A stretch of 64,000 nucleotides of DNA from positions 310,001-374,000 of the forward strand of contig NZ_ASJB01000083.1 of NCBI RefSeq assembly GCF_000478275.1, written 5' to 3'. Below, in pieces: positions 52,403 through 61,147 of the stretch. Numbering within the stretch: position 1 is the first letter of the stretch; each line of letters opens with the position of its first letter. The position numbers were made by a program, and so were the translations under genes. The stretch comes from Amycolatopsis orientalis DSM 40040 = KCTC 9412 (lineage in GTDB: Bacteria; Actinomycetota; Actinomycetes; Mycobacteriales; Pseudonocardiaceae). Below the pieces are notes generated by a model. The model ran no database searches, had not been told where the DNA came from, and worked only from the letters and a program-made list of their open reading frames with translations.

Positions 52403-52586
52403 ACCTCGTTGACCTCCACCTAACTGGAGCTAGCAGGGTGGGTTTCAAGCGGTCGCCCTAACGGGTACAGCCGCTACGGACGGGTCGTTCCACCTGGGAA
52501 GAAACGCGGCGCCCCGGTCGCCGCAAACGGGTGAAGACGACTAAGTTCGTCACTGGAAGCTTGTGTCGAAGAAAGAAGGAGGGCCG

Positions 52587-53210
52587 ATGGCCCGCTACGT
52601 GCTCCCCGATCTCGACTATGACTACAGCGCCCTGGCGCCGCACATCTCGGGCGAGATCAACGAGCTGCACCACAGCAAGCACCACGCGACCTACGTCAAG
52701 GGCGCGAACGACACGCTCGACAAGATCGCCGAAGCCCGTGAGGCCGGCAATTTCGGCGACATCGTCGGCCTGCAGACGACGCTGGCGTTCCACCTCGCGG
52801 GACACGCCAACCACGTCGTGTGGTGGAAGATCCTCTCCCCGGAAGGCGGCGACAAGCCGACCGGCGAACTGGCCTCCGCGATCGACGAGGCGTTCGGCTC
52901 CTTCGACAAGTTCAAGGCGCAGTTCACCGCGGTCGCCACCACGATCCAGGGCAACGGCTGGGCCGCCCTCTCCTGGGACCCGATCGGCAAGACGCTGATC
53001 ACCCAGCAGCTGCGCGACCACCACAACAACCTGGTCCTGCCGACCACGCCGATCCTGCTGGTCGACGTCTGGGAGCACGCGTTCTACCTGGACTACAAGA
53101 ACGTGAAGCCGAAGTACGTCGAGGCCCTGTGGAACATCTTCAACTGGGCTGAGATCTCCAAGCGGTTCGACAACGCCGTCGCCGGTGGCAACGGCCTGCT
53201 GCTCGGCTGA
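52587..53210 (+). CDS. sodA: Fe/Mn superoxide dismutase
   Basis: 207-residue enzyme converting superoxide to oxygen and hydrogen peroxide. Metal ligands: His28 in LHHSKHH, His in GHANHVVWW, and Asp plus His in LLVDVWEHAFYLDYKN. GNGWAALSWDP is the usual discriminating region; Fe versus Mn cannot be settled from sequence alone. Excellent AAGGAGG before the ATG at 52587. No signal peptide. Ends at a clear terminator. Confidence 0.96.
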   Translation: MARYVLPDLDYDYSALAPHISGEINELHHSKHHATYVKGANDTLDKIAEAREAGNFGDIVGLQTTLAFHLAGHANHVVWWKILSPEGGDKPTGELASAIDEAFGSFDKFKAQFTAVATTIQGNGWAALSWDPIGKTLITQQLRDHHNNLVLPTTPILLVDVWEHAFYLDYKNVKPKYVEALWNIFNWAEISKRFDNAVAGGNGLLLG

Positions 53211-53226
53211 CTTCTCACCACGAAGC

Positions 53227-53264
53227 GGGGCTCTCCCTTCCGGGGAGGGCCCCGTTCTTCGTTT
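53227..53264 (+). terminator. Rho-independent terminator of sodA
   Basis: GGGGCTCTCCC/GGGGAGGGCCCC stem with loop TTCC, followed by GTTTT, 17 bp after the stop. Confidence 0.75.
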
Positions 53265-53311
53265 TCGGCGAAGCTTGACCTCCAGCGAAGTCGAGGTGCC
53301 AAGGTGAACAC

Positions 53312-54070
53312 ATGGACGTCGACGCATACCTCGATCGCCTCGATCTGGACCGGCCCGCCACCGCGGACGTCGCCGCACTGCGGGTCCTGCAGGAACGCCA
53401 CCTCGCGGTGGTGCCGTTCGAAAACCTGAGCATCCACCTCGGCGAGCCGATCGTCCTGGACGTCGACGCGCTGTTCGACAAGATCGTGCGGCGGCGCCGC
53501 GGCGGCTTCTGTTACGAGCTGAACGGCCTGTTCGCCGCGCTGCTGCGGGAGCTGGGATTCGACGTCACCCTGAAGTCCGCGAAGGTGTTCCGGCCGGACG
53601 GCACCCTGGGGCCGCCGTTCGACCACGCGACGATCCGCGTCGACCTGGACGAGCCGTGGCTGGCCGACGTCGGCTTCGGCCGGTTCAGCCGGTTTCCGCT
53701 GCGACTGACCGCCACCGAGGCGCAGGCCGACCCGGACGGCGAGTTCCTGATCCTCGACGCGCCTTACGGCGACACCGACGTCCTGCTGGAGGGCAAGCCC
53801 CAGTTCCGCATCGAACAGCGTTCGCGGGACCTGGACGAATTCGTCCCGACGGCGTTCTGGCAGTCGACGTCGCCGGATTCGCACTTCACGCGGAAACCGG
53901 CCTGTTCACTGCCGGGCGAACACGGCCGCGTCACGCTGGCGGGCGACAAGCTCATCGTCACGACCCATGGTGTCCGCGAGGAGACCGAACTTTCGGGCGA
54001 CCAGGACATCCTCGACGCTTACCGGAAGGAGTTCGGGATCGAACTCGACCGGGTGCCGGGACGGCCTTGA
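53312..54070 (+). CDS. nat: Arylamine N-acetyltransferase
   Basis: 252-residue acetyl-CoA-dependent enzyme acetylating arylamines and hydrazines. Catalytic triad Cys67 (RRGGFCYELN), His105 (PPFDHATIRV), Asp119 (WLADVGFG). VVPFENLSIHLGEP near residue 35 is also conserved. Length normal but the C-terminal lid is slightly short. Stands alone; terminator at 54111. Confidence 0.94.
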   Translation: MDVDAYLDRLDLDRPATADVAALRVLQERHLAVVPFENLSIHLGEPIVLDVDALFDKIVRRRRGGFCYELNGLFAALLRELGFDVTLKSAKVFRPDGTLGPPFDHATIRVDLDEPWLADVGFGRFSRFPLRLTATEAQADPDGEFLILDAPYGDTDVLLEGKPQFRIEQRSRDLDEFVPTAFWQSTSPDSHFTRKPACSLPGEHGRVTLAGDKLIVTTHGVREETELSGDQDILDAYRKEFGIELDRVPGRP

Positions 54071-54110
54071 CCGGATCGGCGGGGTCATCGACCATGAACC
54101 CCCGGCATGA

Positions 54111-54153
54111 ACGAAGCCCCGCCTCCGGGGGTAACCCGGCTGCGGGGCTTCGT
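54111..54153 (+). terminator. Hairpin terminator after nat
   Basis: ACGAAGCCCCGC/GCGGGGCTTCGT outer stem with an inner CCGGG/CCCGG stem. Confidence 0.7.
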
Positions 54154-54198
54154 CCGTTCCCGAACTGACTGCCGCTCCCACCACGAAGCGGACATGTA

Positions 54199-54217
54199 TG
54201 AGGTTAGCCTAACCTCA
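54199..54217. promoter_or_regulatory. Perfect palindromic iron box (IdeR/DtxR type)
   Basis: TGAGGTTAGCCTAACCTCA is a 19-bp perfect palindrome agreeing with the IdeR/DmdR consensus at 17 of 19 positions, 70 bp before the dehydrogenase ATG. Confidence 0.8.
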
Positions 54218-54286
54218 TCTTCCCGGGCAAGGGGTACGGCCGGGAGACGCCGATCTCACCCATATGAGTGACGGCAGACTGTTTCC

Positions 54287-55126
54287 ATGAGTCTTCTGAC
54301 TGGCAAAGCCGTGGTGATCACCGGCTCCGGACAGGGCCTGGGCAGGGCTTTCGCACGGCACGCCGCCGCGCACGGGGCCGCGGTCGTGGTGAACGACGTG
54401 GACGCCGACCTCGCGCACGAGGTCGCGGGCGAGATCCGCGCGCGGGGCGGGCGCGCCGTGTCCCATGTCGGCTCGGTCGCCGATCCCGGACAGGCTGCCG
54501 GGCTGATCGACCGGTGCGTCACCGAGTTCGGCACGCTCGACGGCCTGGTCAACAACGCCGGCGTCAACTACCGCGCCGATCCCTGGGACGACGACCCCGT
54601 CCGGATGCGCGAGGTGGTCGAGGTCAACGTGCTGGGCCCGCTGTTCTGTGGGACGGCGGCGGCGAAGGTGCTGCGCGAGCGGGGCGGCGGCGTGATCGTG
54701 AACGTGGGCTCCGGCTCGATGATCGGCCAGCGGCGCGCGGCCGCGTACTCGGCCTCGAAGGGCGCCGTCGCCTCCATGACCGCCTCGTGGGCGGCCGACC
54801 TGACCGCGCACGGTATCCGCGTCAACGCCGTCGCGCCGGTGGCCTGGACGCGGATGGCGTGGAACGACCCGAGCGTCGTCCAGACCCCGCAGCACTCGCC
54901 GGACAGGGTGGCTCCGCTGGTGACATACCTGCTCAGCGACCTTTCGGCGGGGATCACCGGGCAGATCCTGCGGTTCCGCGGCGACATCCTGTGCGTACTG
55001 CGCCAGACAGCGATCAAGGACCCCGTCCTCGAACGGGAAGCGTGGACCGTCGAAGACATCGCGAACGCCCTCGACGGGGACCTGAAGGAGGCGCTGGAGC
55101 CTCCTCCCACGTCCCGATGGAAGTAG
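54287..55126 (+). CDS. Short-chain dehydrogenase/reductase, probably iron-regulated
   Basis: 279-residue classical SDR. Cofactor motif TGSGQGLGRAF, NNAG, catalytic YSASKGA, and VAPVAWTRM. A 45-residue C-terminal extension (AIKDPVLEREAWTVEDIANALDGDLKEAL) suggests acyl-CoA-type substrates, as in multifunctional HSD17B4-like members. Lone gene behind a strong iron box; a role in siderophore or iron-stress metabolism is inference. Confidence 0.88.
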   Translation: MSLLTGKAVVITGSGQGLGRAFARHAAAHGAAVVVNDVDADLAHEVAGEIRARGGRAVSHVGSVADPGQAAGLIDRCVTEFGTLDGLVNNAGVNYRADPWDDDPVRMREVVEVNVLGPLFCGTAAAKVLRERGGGVIVNVGSGSMIGQRRAAAYSASKGAVASMTASWAADLTAHGIRVNAVAPVAWTRMAWNDPSVVQTPQHSPDRVAPLVTYLLSDLSAGITGQILRFRGDILCVLRQTAIKDPVLEREAWTVEDIANALDGDLKEALEPPPTSRWK

Positions 55127-55140
55127 CCGCTCCGCTGGGT

Positions 55141-55186
55141 CTCGTGAGTGGTAATGACGGTTAGAACCATCATTACCACTCACGAG
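55141..55186. repeat. Palindrome, CGTGAGTG family, copy 2
   Basis: 22-bp arms beginning CTCGTGAGTGGTAATGA with one mismatch and a 2-nt centre, 14 bp after the dehydrogenase stop. Relative of 43625-43674. Confidence 0.8.
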
Positions 55187-55286
55187 GAGGTCCCGATACG
55201 CGAAGTGCGGCAGCTTTTGTTCACGCGCAAGGGCATCACCCTCAGCCGGTGCTCTTCCTGTCGGTCCTCCCCGGAACAATGACCGG

Positions 55287-55811
55287 ATGACCAGCCACGT
55301 GTTCGTCGACGAGAGCAAGGAAGGCGGCTATCTGGTAACGGCCGCCGCTCTGTTCTCCGGCGATCTCGCGTCCGCCCGGCGCGCCATGCGAAGTCTGGTG
55401 CTTCCGGGGCAACGCCGTCTGCATTTCACCCATGAGAGCGACGGACGCCGGAAACGTATTCTGGACGCCATCACCGAACTCGGGCCGAAAGTGACGATCT
55501 ACGACGCTTCCGCTCATCATCGGCGCCGTCAGCGTGAAGCGTGCCTTGACGCGCTGGTCGAGAACCTCGCGAGTATCGGGACACGAATGCTGGTTCTGGA
55601 AAGCGACGAGTCGATCGTGGAGCTGGACAGGAAGACGCTCTACCGATCCGTCCGGAGGCACGGATGTCACGAGATCCTGGAATACCGGCACCTGCGCGCG
55701 TTCGAGGAACCGCTGCTCGCCGTCCCGGACGCGCTCGCCTGGTGCTGGCAACGTGGCGGTCATTGGAAGACCCGGGTGCGGGAGATGGTGGAAGAGATCC
55801 GAACCGTATGA
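55287..55811 (+). CDS. DUF3800-like protein
   Basis: 174 residues. The N-terminus (HVFVDESKEGGYLVTAAALF) has the Asp-Glu-Ser motif of RNase H-like DUF3800 proteins; other conserved-looking points are HFTHESDGRR, LVLESDES and the C-terminal LAVPDALAWCW. No signal or membrane helix. DUF3800 genes are often in mobile or defence contexts, but no partner is evident here. Confidence 0.7.
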   Translation: MTSHVFVDESKEGGYLVTAAALFSGDLASARRAMRSLVLPGQRRLHFTHESDGRRKRILDAITELGPKVTIYDASAHHRRRQREACLDALVENLASIGTRMLVLESDESIVELDRKTLYRSVRRHGCHEILEYRHLRAFEEPLLAVPDALAWCWQRGGHWKTRVREMVEEIRTV

Positions 55812-55995
55812 GGTCCGGATACGCGAAACCCGGCCCACCCACCGTCCGGAAGGCTGCCGGGTCCACTTCGCCGGTTTACTAACCAACGCTGACGGAAAGT
55901 CTACCGCACCCCCTTCCCGAAGGCCCACCCTCGGATCCACCCATCGGGTTGGCGTTTCGCCGGACACCGGGCCGCCGACGAGCTAGCTTCACCCC

Positions 55996-57009
55996 GTGGC
56001 CACCCCGAACGACTACCGCCGGATCACGCGCAAGACCGACCGTCCGATGTGGATCTGGGCGGGCTGCGCGCTGACGAGCGTCCTCCTGCTGTTCGGCGTG
56101 GGCATCTTCGTCGCGATCACCGTGCTGAACAAGGACGACGAGCCCCAGGGCAAGCTCCCCGACGTCTGGCCGTCCAAGACCGGCGAGGCGCTCCGCCCGG
56201 TCCCGATGCCGACGGGCGAGATGGTGGCCGCGCTGACCGACGACACCGGCGCGCAGGTGCTGTGCCAGGCGATCCCGGAGCAGCGCTGGGAGGAGATCCT
56301 CGGCGGCCGGACGCTGCGGGAGGCGGGCGGCTCCTGCCACGCGGTCACCGCGGACCTCGACGTCAGCGCGCGGATGATCCCCGCGCTGCCCGAGGACACC
56401 AGCCAAGGAAGGCCCGCGAAGACCACCGTCGCGGGCAAGCTCGGAGTCATCGCCACCGACAAGGACGGCACCAGCCTGAGCGTCGAACTGGTCGAGATCG
56501 CCCCGCACAACGGCGCCTCGCCGGTGCTGAACGTCTCCGTGCGTTCCAGGGTCGCCAAGAGCCCCGAAACCGAGGGCAAGGCGAAAGCCCTCGCCGAGGC
56601 GCTGATCGCCGGAGCGACGCCGCCCGGACCCAAGTTGCCGAAAATCGGCGACGACGGCGAAATCCCGCTGCAAACTGTCGAGCCCGGCCCGATCAAGGAC
56701 AAACCCCTGCCGGTGATCTCGTGGCTGCTGTGCGGCGAACTGGGCCGCGCGCTCGGTGTCCCGGCAGACAAGGCGAAACCCGTCTTTTTCGCCGCTTGCG
56801 AGGTGAACGGGGTGACCGCGGACTACAGCGAGCGGTCCTCGGTCGTCCATCCGACCACGAGCATCGCCGGATTGCCCGCGCAGGTCGCCGACGGGTCCGT
56901 CGTCGTGCAGCTCACCGGCGATCCGGACGGGCAGACGCTGAAGTTCAAGGGCACCGGCGACCTTCAGAACCTCGCCGAGAAGGTGGTTCCGCCGCTGCTC
57001 GGCCGTTAG
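55996..57009 (+). CDS. Membrane-anchored extracellular protein, unrecognised
   Basis: 337 residues. A short basic cytoplasmic N-terminus, one helix (MWIWAGCALTSVLLLFGVGIFVAITVL, about 18-44), then a large extracellular part with two similar halves: each has a Cys pair region (VLCQAIPEQRW...GGSCHAV and WLLCGELGRAL...FAACEVN) and a P-rich linker between them. The resemblance to DUF3558-type domains is weak. GTG start. Convergent with the 57006 gene, sharing 4 nt. Confidence 0.72.
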   Translation: MATPNDYRRITRKTDRPMWIWAGCALTSVLLLFGVGIFVAITVLNKDDEPQGKLPDVWPSKTGEALRPVPMPTGEMVAALTDDTGAQVLCQAIPEQRWEEILGGRTLREAGGSCHAVTADLDVSARMIPALPEDTSQGRPAKTTVAGKLGVIATDKDGTSLSVELVEIAPHNGASPVLNVSVRSRVAKSPETEGKAKALAEALIAGATPPGPKLPKIGDDGEIPLQTVEPGPIKDKPLPVISWLLCGELGRALGVPADKAKPVFFAACEVNGVTADYSERSSVVHPTTSIAGLPAQVADGSVVVQLTGDPDGQTLKFKGTGDLQNLAEKVVPPLLGR

Positions 57010-57443
57010 GCCCGGTAGTTCGACAGCAGATCGTCGAGGAGGGTCTCGTACGCCTTCCGGTCGAAACGGGCCCCGGTGAACTTGTACTCCCCCGACGGAT
57101 CGAACGGTTCGTAGTCGTACTGCCAGCCGAAAGCCCGCCACTCGACCCAGTCCTCGCCGAGGACGACCTCGACGCTGTAAGCGCCACAACCGAGGTCGCC
57201 ACACAGCGGGCACATCAGCAGCGCGACGCGTCCGTCGTCGAAATGGCCGGGCAGGTAGCCCAGCATCCGCGAAAGCGTCTCGACCGCCGACTCGCGCCAA
57301 CGCTCGTCATCCAGGAACAACGGCGTCTGGTGCTGTGTGGGCTCCATCGAACGCAGGGCGACGCCGTCGATCGTCCAGTCCAGGAACCGGGCCTCACCGT
57401 CGTTCCACGAAGTCACCGCCGGCTCGACCCCTAGTGTGTTCAC
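57006..57443 (-). CDS. Hypothetical protein with CPLCGDLGC motif
   Basis: 145 residues without signal or membrane segments. MCPLCGDLGCGAYSVEV is a possible metal-binding knuckle; FGWQYDYEP and WTIDGVALR are other distinctive parts. Similar short proteins exist in Streptomyces and Amycolatopsis without assigned role. GTG start overlaps the MFS stop by 4 nt, third gene of the MarR-MFS operon. Confidence 0.78.
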   Translation of the reverse strand: MNTLGVEPAVTSWNDGEARFLDWTIDGVALRSMEPTQHQTPLFLDDERWRESAVETLSRMLGYLPGHFDDGRVALLMCPLCGDLGCGAYSVEVVLGEDWVEWRAFGWQYDYEPFDPSGEYKFTGARFDRKAYETLLDDLLSNYRA

Positions 57444-58804
57444 ACGCGCTCCCGCTTCAGTACGCGCAGCCCGTTGCCGAAGCGCCGCACCGGAAGGCGC
57501 ACTCCGCCGCGCCGGATCAGCACGATAGCGCACACCACCGCGGCGAGCGCCGAGATCGCGCCGCCGATGTAGAACGGCGAGCGTCCACCGAAGGCGTCGG
57601 CCATCCAGCCGGTCATCGGGCCGCCGATGGGGTTGCCGCCGATCAGCACCAGGACGTACAGGCCCATCACGCGGCCGCGCATCTCCGGGCTGACCGCGGT
57701 CTGCACGAGCGCGTTCGCCGTGTTCAAAAACGTGATGGTGGCGAAGCCCAGCGGGATCAGCGCGAGACCGAAACTCAGATACGTCGGCATGAACGCGGTG
57801 ATCATCTCGAACGCGCCGAGCAGGAACGCCGAGATCAGCAGCAGCCGCACCCGGGGACCACCGCGGGTGTTGCGGCGGGCCGACATCAGCGCGCCGGTGA
57901 AGGTGCCGACGGCGACCAGTGTCGACAGGAGACCGTAGCCGTCGGCGTTGGTGTGGAAGACGTTCGCGGCGACGATGGGCAGCGAGGTGAAGTACGTGAT
58001 GCCGAACGTGCTCACGAAGAACACCAGCACCATCACCGTCATCAGGTCACTGCGCCGCCGGACGTAGCGCAGCCCTTCGACCAGTTGCCCCTTCTCCCGC
58101 GGGATGGCCGGGCCGCGGAAGAGCTTGTCCGGGTTCATCATCGCCAGCGCGGCGATGACGGCACCGGTGCTCAGCGCGTTCGCGATGAACAGCCAGCCGG
58201 TACCGACCCAGGTGATCGCGAAACCCGCGATGGCCGGGCCGACGATTCGGGCCATGTTGAAGATCGAGGAGTTGAGCGCGACGGCGTTCGTGACCTTGTC
58301 CCTGCCGACCATCTCGGCGACGAACGACTGCCGCGCGGGCACTTCCAGCGACGCCGTACAGCCGAGGGTGAAGCAGAGGACGTAGACCTGCCAAAGGGCC
58401 GCGATGCCGCTCAGGTCGAGCACACCGAGGACGACGGCCTGTGCCAGCACCGCGATCTGGATACCGATCAGCAGGCGCCGCTTGTCGACGCGGTCGGCCA
58501 GCACCCCGGCCCACAGCGAGAGGAACAACGTCGGCGCGAACTGCAGCGCGACCGCGATGCCGAGCGCGATCGGGTCGTTGCCGCTGAGGGTGAACACCAG
58601 CCAGTCCTGCGCGATGCGCTGCATCCAGGTGCCGATGTTCGAGATGACCTGGCCGGTGAAGAAGAGCCGGTAGTTCCGCACCCGCAGCGAAGAGAACATG
58701 CCGCCGCGCGGTTTCCCACGGCTCGGAGAGGGTGGCGGTGGAGCGGGTTCGCGGGTAGCGGTGGTCTTGGAAGGACACTGTGTTTCGCTACCCGTGGTCG
58801 TCAC
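57440..58804 (-). CDS. MFS efflux transporter
   Basis: 454 residues with 12 predicted helices after a 30-residue Pro-rich cytoplasmic start. Motifs: LRVRNYRLFFTGQVISNIGTWMQRIAQDWLV, LWAGVLADRVDKRRLL (motif A), EVPARQSFVAEMVGRDKVTNAVALNS. This is the enterobactin exporter/DHA3 group. The start is GTG 58804, 5 bp after the MarR stop. Likely repressed by that MarR protein; substrate unknown. Confidence 0.87.
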   Translation of the reverse strand: MTTTGSETQCPSKTTATREPAPPPPSPSRGKPRGGMFSSLRVRNYRLFFTGQVISNIGTWMQRIAQDWLVFTLSGNDPIALGIAVALQFAPTLFLSLWAGVLADRVDKRRLLIGIQIAVLAQAVVLGVLDLSGIAALWQVYVLCFTLGCTASLEVPARQSFVAEMVGRDKVTNAVALNSSIFNMARIVGPAIAGFAITWVGTGWLFIANALSTGAVIAALAMMNPDKLFRGPAIPREKGQLVEGLRYVRRRSDLMTVMVLVFFVSTFGITYFTSLPIVAANVFHTNADGYGLLSTLVAVGTFTGALMSARRNTRGGPRVRLLLISAFLLGAFEMITAFMPTYLSFGLALIPLGFATITFLNTANALVQTAVSPEMRGRVMGLYVLVLIGGNPIGGPMTGWMADAFGGRSPFYIGGAISALAAVVCAIVLIRRGGVRLPVRRFGNGLRVLKRERV

Positions 58805-58809
58805 CGCTG

Positions 58810-59241
58810 TTAGTTCCCCGCCATCCTGTCGATGATCTCGGCGGCGCGAGAGAGCACTTCGCGTTCCTCGGCGCTCAACTCCGCCAACTGTTTGTCCAGC
58901 CAGATCTCCCGCGCCGTGATCTGCTCGATCACGTAGGCCCGGCCGCGGTCCGACAACTCGACGATGGCCTGGCGGCCGTCCGTCGGATGCGGCCTGCGCT
59001 CGACGTAACCCATCTCTTCGAGCGCGGCGATCACCCTCGTCATCGACGGGGGCTGGACGCCTTCCTTCGCGGCGAGCTGGCCAGGGGTCAGCGCGCCGCA
59101 TTTGTGCAGTGTGGACAACGCGGACACCTGGGTCAGCGAGATGCCGTCACCGGCGCGCTGTGCCCGTAGCCGGCGATTGAGCCGCACCACCGCGAGACGC
59201 AGGCGGCTCGCCAGTGAGCGCTCGTGCGTGTCTCCGGACAT
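58810..59241 (-). CDS. MarR-family transcriptional regulator
   Basis: 143 residues. Winged helix in the middle: ISLTQVSALSTLHKCGALTPGQLAAKEGVQPPSMTRVIAALEEMGYVERRPHPTDGR in the usual order, with flanking dimer helices. Clear relative of mycobacterial Rv0880, same neighbourhood. ATG at 59241; an upstream GTG at 59259 is less likely. GTATGCTAAC just upstream could be operator sequence. First gene of a MarR-MFS-hypothetical operon. Confidence 0.9.
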   Translation of the reverse strand: MSGDTHERSLASRLRLAVVRLNRRLRAQRAGDGISLTQVSALSTLHKCGALTPGQLAAKEGVQPPSMTRVIAALEEMGYVERRPHPTDGRQAIVELSDRGRAYVIEQITAREIWLDKQLAELSAEEREVLSRAAEIIDRMAGN

Positions 59242-59308
59242 ATAGTTAGCATACCTCACGATCGGCTCGCGGGCCCGTGAGATCGCCCACGGGTGACAAA
59301 AGCGCAGG

Positions 59309-60766
59309 TCAGCTGAACGCGGCCTGGATGGGGCCGACGGCGAAGTAGGCCACGAACATCACCGCGATGGCCCACATCAGCGGGTGCACGCCCTTCGCCT
59401 TCCCGGTGACCGCGCGGATGACGACGTAGCTGACGAAGCCCGCGCCGATACCGTTCGCGATCGAGTAGGTGAACGGCATGACCACGATGGTCAGGAACGC
59501 GGGCAGCGCGACGGTGAAGTCGGAGAAGTCGATCTCCTTGACCTGGCTCATCAGCAGCGCGCCCACGACCACCAGCGCCGGAGCCGCGGCCTCGACCGGG
59601 ACGACCTGGTAGAGCGGGGTCAGGAACATCGCCGCGATGAAGAGCACGCCGGTGACGACGTTCGCGAGCCCCGTCCTGGCGCCTTCGGCGATACCGGACG
59701 CGGACTCGACGTAGACGGTGTTCGAACTCGACGAAGCGAAGCCGCCGGCCGCGCCCGCGAGGCCGTCGACGAACAGGGCCTTGCCGACGTTCGGGAGCTT
59801 GCCGTCCACCGGGAGGAGATCCGCCTCCTTGGCCAGCCCGGTCATCGAACCCATGGTGTCGAAGAAGTCCGCGAGCACCAGGGTGAACACGAGCAGCACC
59901 ACGGTGATGATCGGCAACCGCGTCCACGCGCCGAAGGAGATGTCGCCGACCAGCGAGAGATCCGGCAGGCCGAGGACCTGATCGGGCAGCGCCGGGTAGC
60001 CGAGGTTCCAGCCCTGCGGGTTGACCCCCTTGGACGGGCCGACCTTCGTGATCGACTCGACGACGATCGCCAGCACGGTCGAGGCGAGCACGCCGATCAG
60101 GATCGCGCCCTTGACCCGCTTCGCGACCAGGATGCCGGTGACCAGCAGGCCGACGACGAACACCACGGTCGGCCACGACGCGATCGAGCCGTTGATACCG
60201 AGCCCGACCGGCACGGTGGTCTTCGCGTCGTCCGGGACCCGCCGGACGAATCCGGCGTCGACCAGGCCGATCAGGGTGATGAACAGGCCGATGCCGACGG
60301 CGATCGCGGATTTGAGCTGCGGGGGCACGGCGTTGAACACCGCCGTGCGGATCCCGGCGAACACCAGCAGGACGATGACCAGACCCTCGATCACCACCAG
60401 ACCCATCGCCTCGGGCCAGGTCATCTGCGAGGCGAGGGTGACCGCGACCAGGCTGTTGATGCCGAGGCCGGTGGCGATGGCGAACGGGTAGTTCGCGACG
60501 AGGCCCATGATGATGGTCAGCACGCCCGCGACCAGCGCGGTCACCGCGGCGACCTGCGGGACCGGGAGGATGTTGCCGACGACGTCCTTGTGCGCGCCGG
60601 CGTCGGAAGCGGAGAAGCTGCCGATGATCAGCGGGTTGAGGACCACGATGTAGGCCATCGTGAAGAAGGTGACGATCCCGCCGCGGATCTCGCGCCCCGG
60701 CGTCGAGCCGCGCTCGCTGATCTTGAAGTACCGGTCCAGTGTGGACCGGGTGCGCTGCTCCGCCAT
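59309..60766 (-). CDS. NCS2 (AzgA-type) purine permease
   Basis: 485-residue nucleobase:proton symporter. AzgA-like features: STPGREIRGGIVTFFTMAYIVVLNP, ATGLGINS, FFDTMGSMTGLAKEADLL, and ASSSSNTVYVESASGIAEGARTGLANVVTG. Imports hypoxanthine, guanine or adenine. ATG at 60766 chosen over an upstream start. Divergent from the DUF2530 gene, with only 42 bp between start codons. Confidence 0.93.
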   Translation of the reverse strand: MAEQRTRSTLDRYFKISERGSTPGREIRGGIVTFFTMAYIVVLNPLIIGSFSASDAGAHKDVVGNILPVPQVAAVTALVAGVLTIIMGLVANYPFAIATGLGINSLVAVTLASQMTWPEAMGLVVIEGLVIVLLVFAGIRTAVFNAVPPQLKSAIAVGIGLFITLIGLVDAGFVRRVPDDAKTTVPVGLGINGSIASWPTVVFVVGLLVTGILVAKRVKGAILIGVLASTVLAIVVESITKVGPSKGVNPQGWNLGYPALPDQVLGLPDLSLVGDISFGAWTRLPIITVVLLVFTLVLADFFDTMGSMTGLAKEADLLPVDGKLPNVGKALFVDGLAGAAGGFASSSSNTVYVESASGIAEGARTGLANVVTGVLFIAAMFLTPLYQVVPVEAAAPALVVVGALLMSQVKEIDFSDFTVALPAFLTIVVMPFTYSIANGIGAGFVSYVVIRAVTGKAKGVHPLMWAIAVMFVAYFAVGPIQAAFS

Positions 60767-60808
60767 CGCGTACCAACCCTTCGCCCGTTGCCGGGTACCC
60801 TTCCCCAC

Positions 60809-61075
60809 GTGGGCGAATCGATCAATTCCGGGGAAGTAAACGGTTCATTGCGGCATACGCCGGAGCTGCCGAAGCGGCTGACCGATCTGACGCCGGTCGT
60901 GATCGTAGGTACCTCGCTCTGGGCCGTCGCGACGGTGGTCCTGTTCTTTGTGACCGACGGCATCTGGGTCCAGACGTCGTTCTCCGGCGTCGTGCTCGGC
61001 TTCATCGGCCTCGCGATCATCGCCTGGCAGCGCGCCGCCGCCCGCCGCGGCTCCCGCGGCGCCCAGCGCTTCTGA
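60809..61075 (+). CDS. DUF2530 small membrane protein
   Basis: 88 residues, two helices (VVIVGTSLWAVATVVLFFV and FSGVVLGFIGLAIIAWQRAA). GTG start. Matches Rv0879c in type and position. Function unknown. Confidence 0.85.
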   Translation: MGESINSGEVNGSLRHTPELPKRLTDLTPVVIVGTSLWAVATVVLFFVTDGIWVQTSFSGVVLGFIGLAIIAWQRAAARRGSRGAQRF

Positions 61076-61082
61076 CCCCCAT

Positions 61083-61144
61083 GCGTTTCGTCCTCTGGAT
61101 GCGGTACTTGCGTGTGCAAGGACCGCATCCAGAGGACGAAACGC
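61083..61144. repeat. Palindrome, GTCCTCTGGATGCGG family, copy 4
   Basis: 23-bp perfect arms beginning GCGTTTCGTCCTCTGGAT. The 16-nt loop contains a further CTTGC/GCAAG stem. Lies between convergent genes 61075 and 61148. Confidence 0.88.
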
Positions 61145-61147
61145 GTT

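Noticed and set aside
59384..61075. 563-codon plus-strand frame over the purine permease
   Set aside because: Only its last 88 codons (from GTG 60809) look like a real protein, DUF2530; the rest is antisense to the NCS2 permease and rich in Asp/Arg/His.
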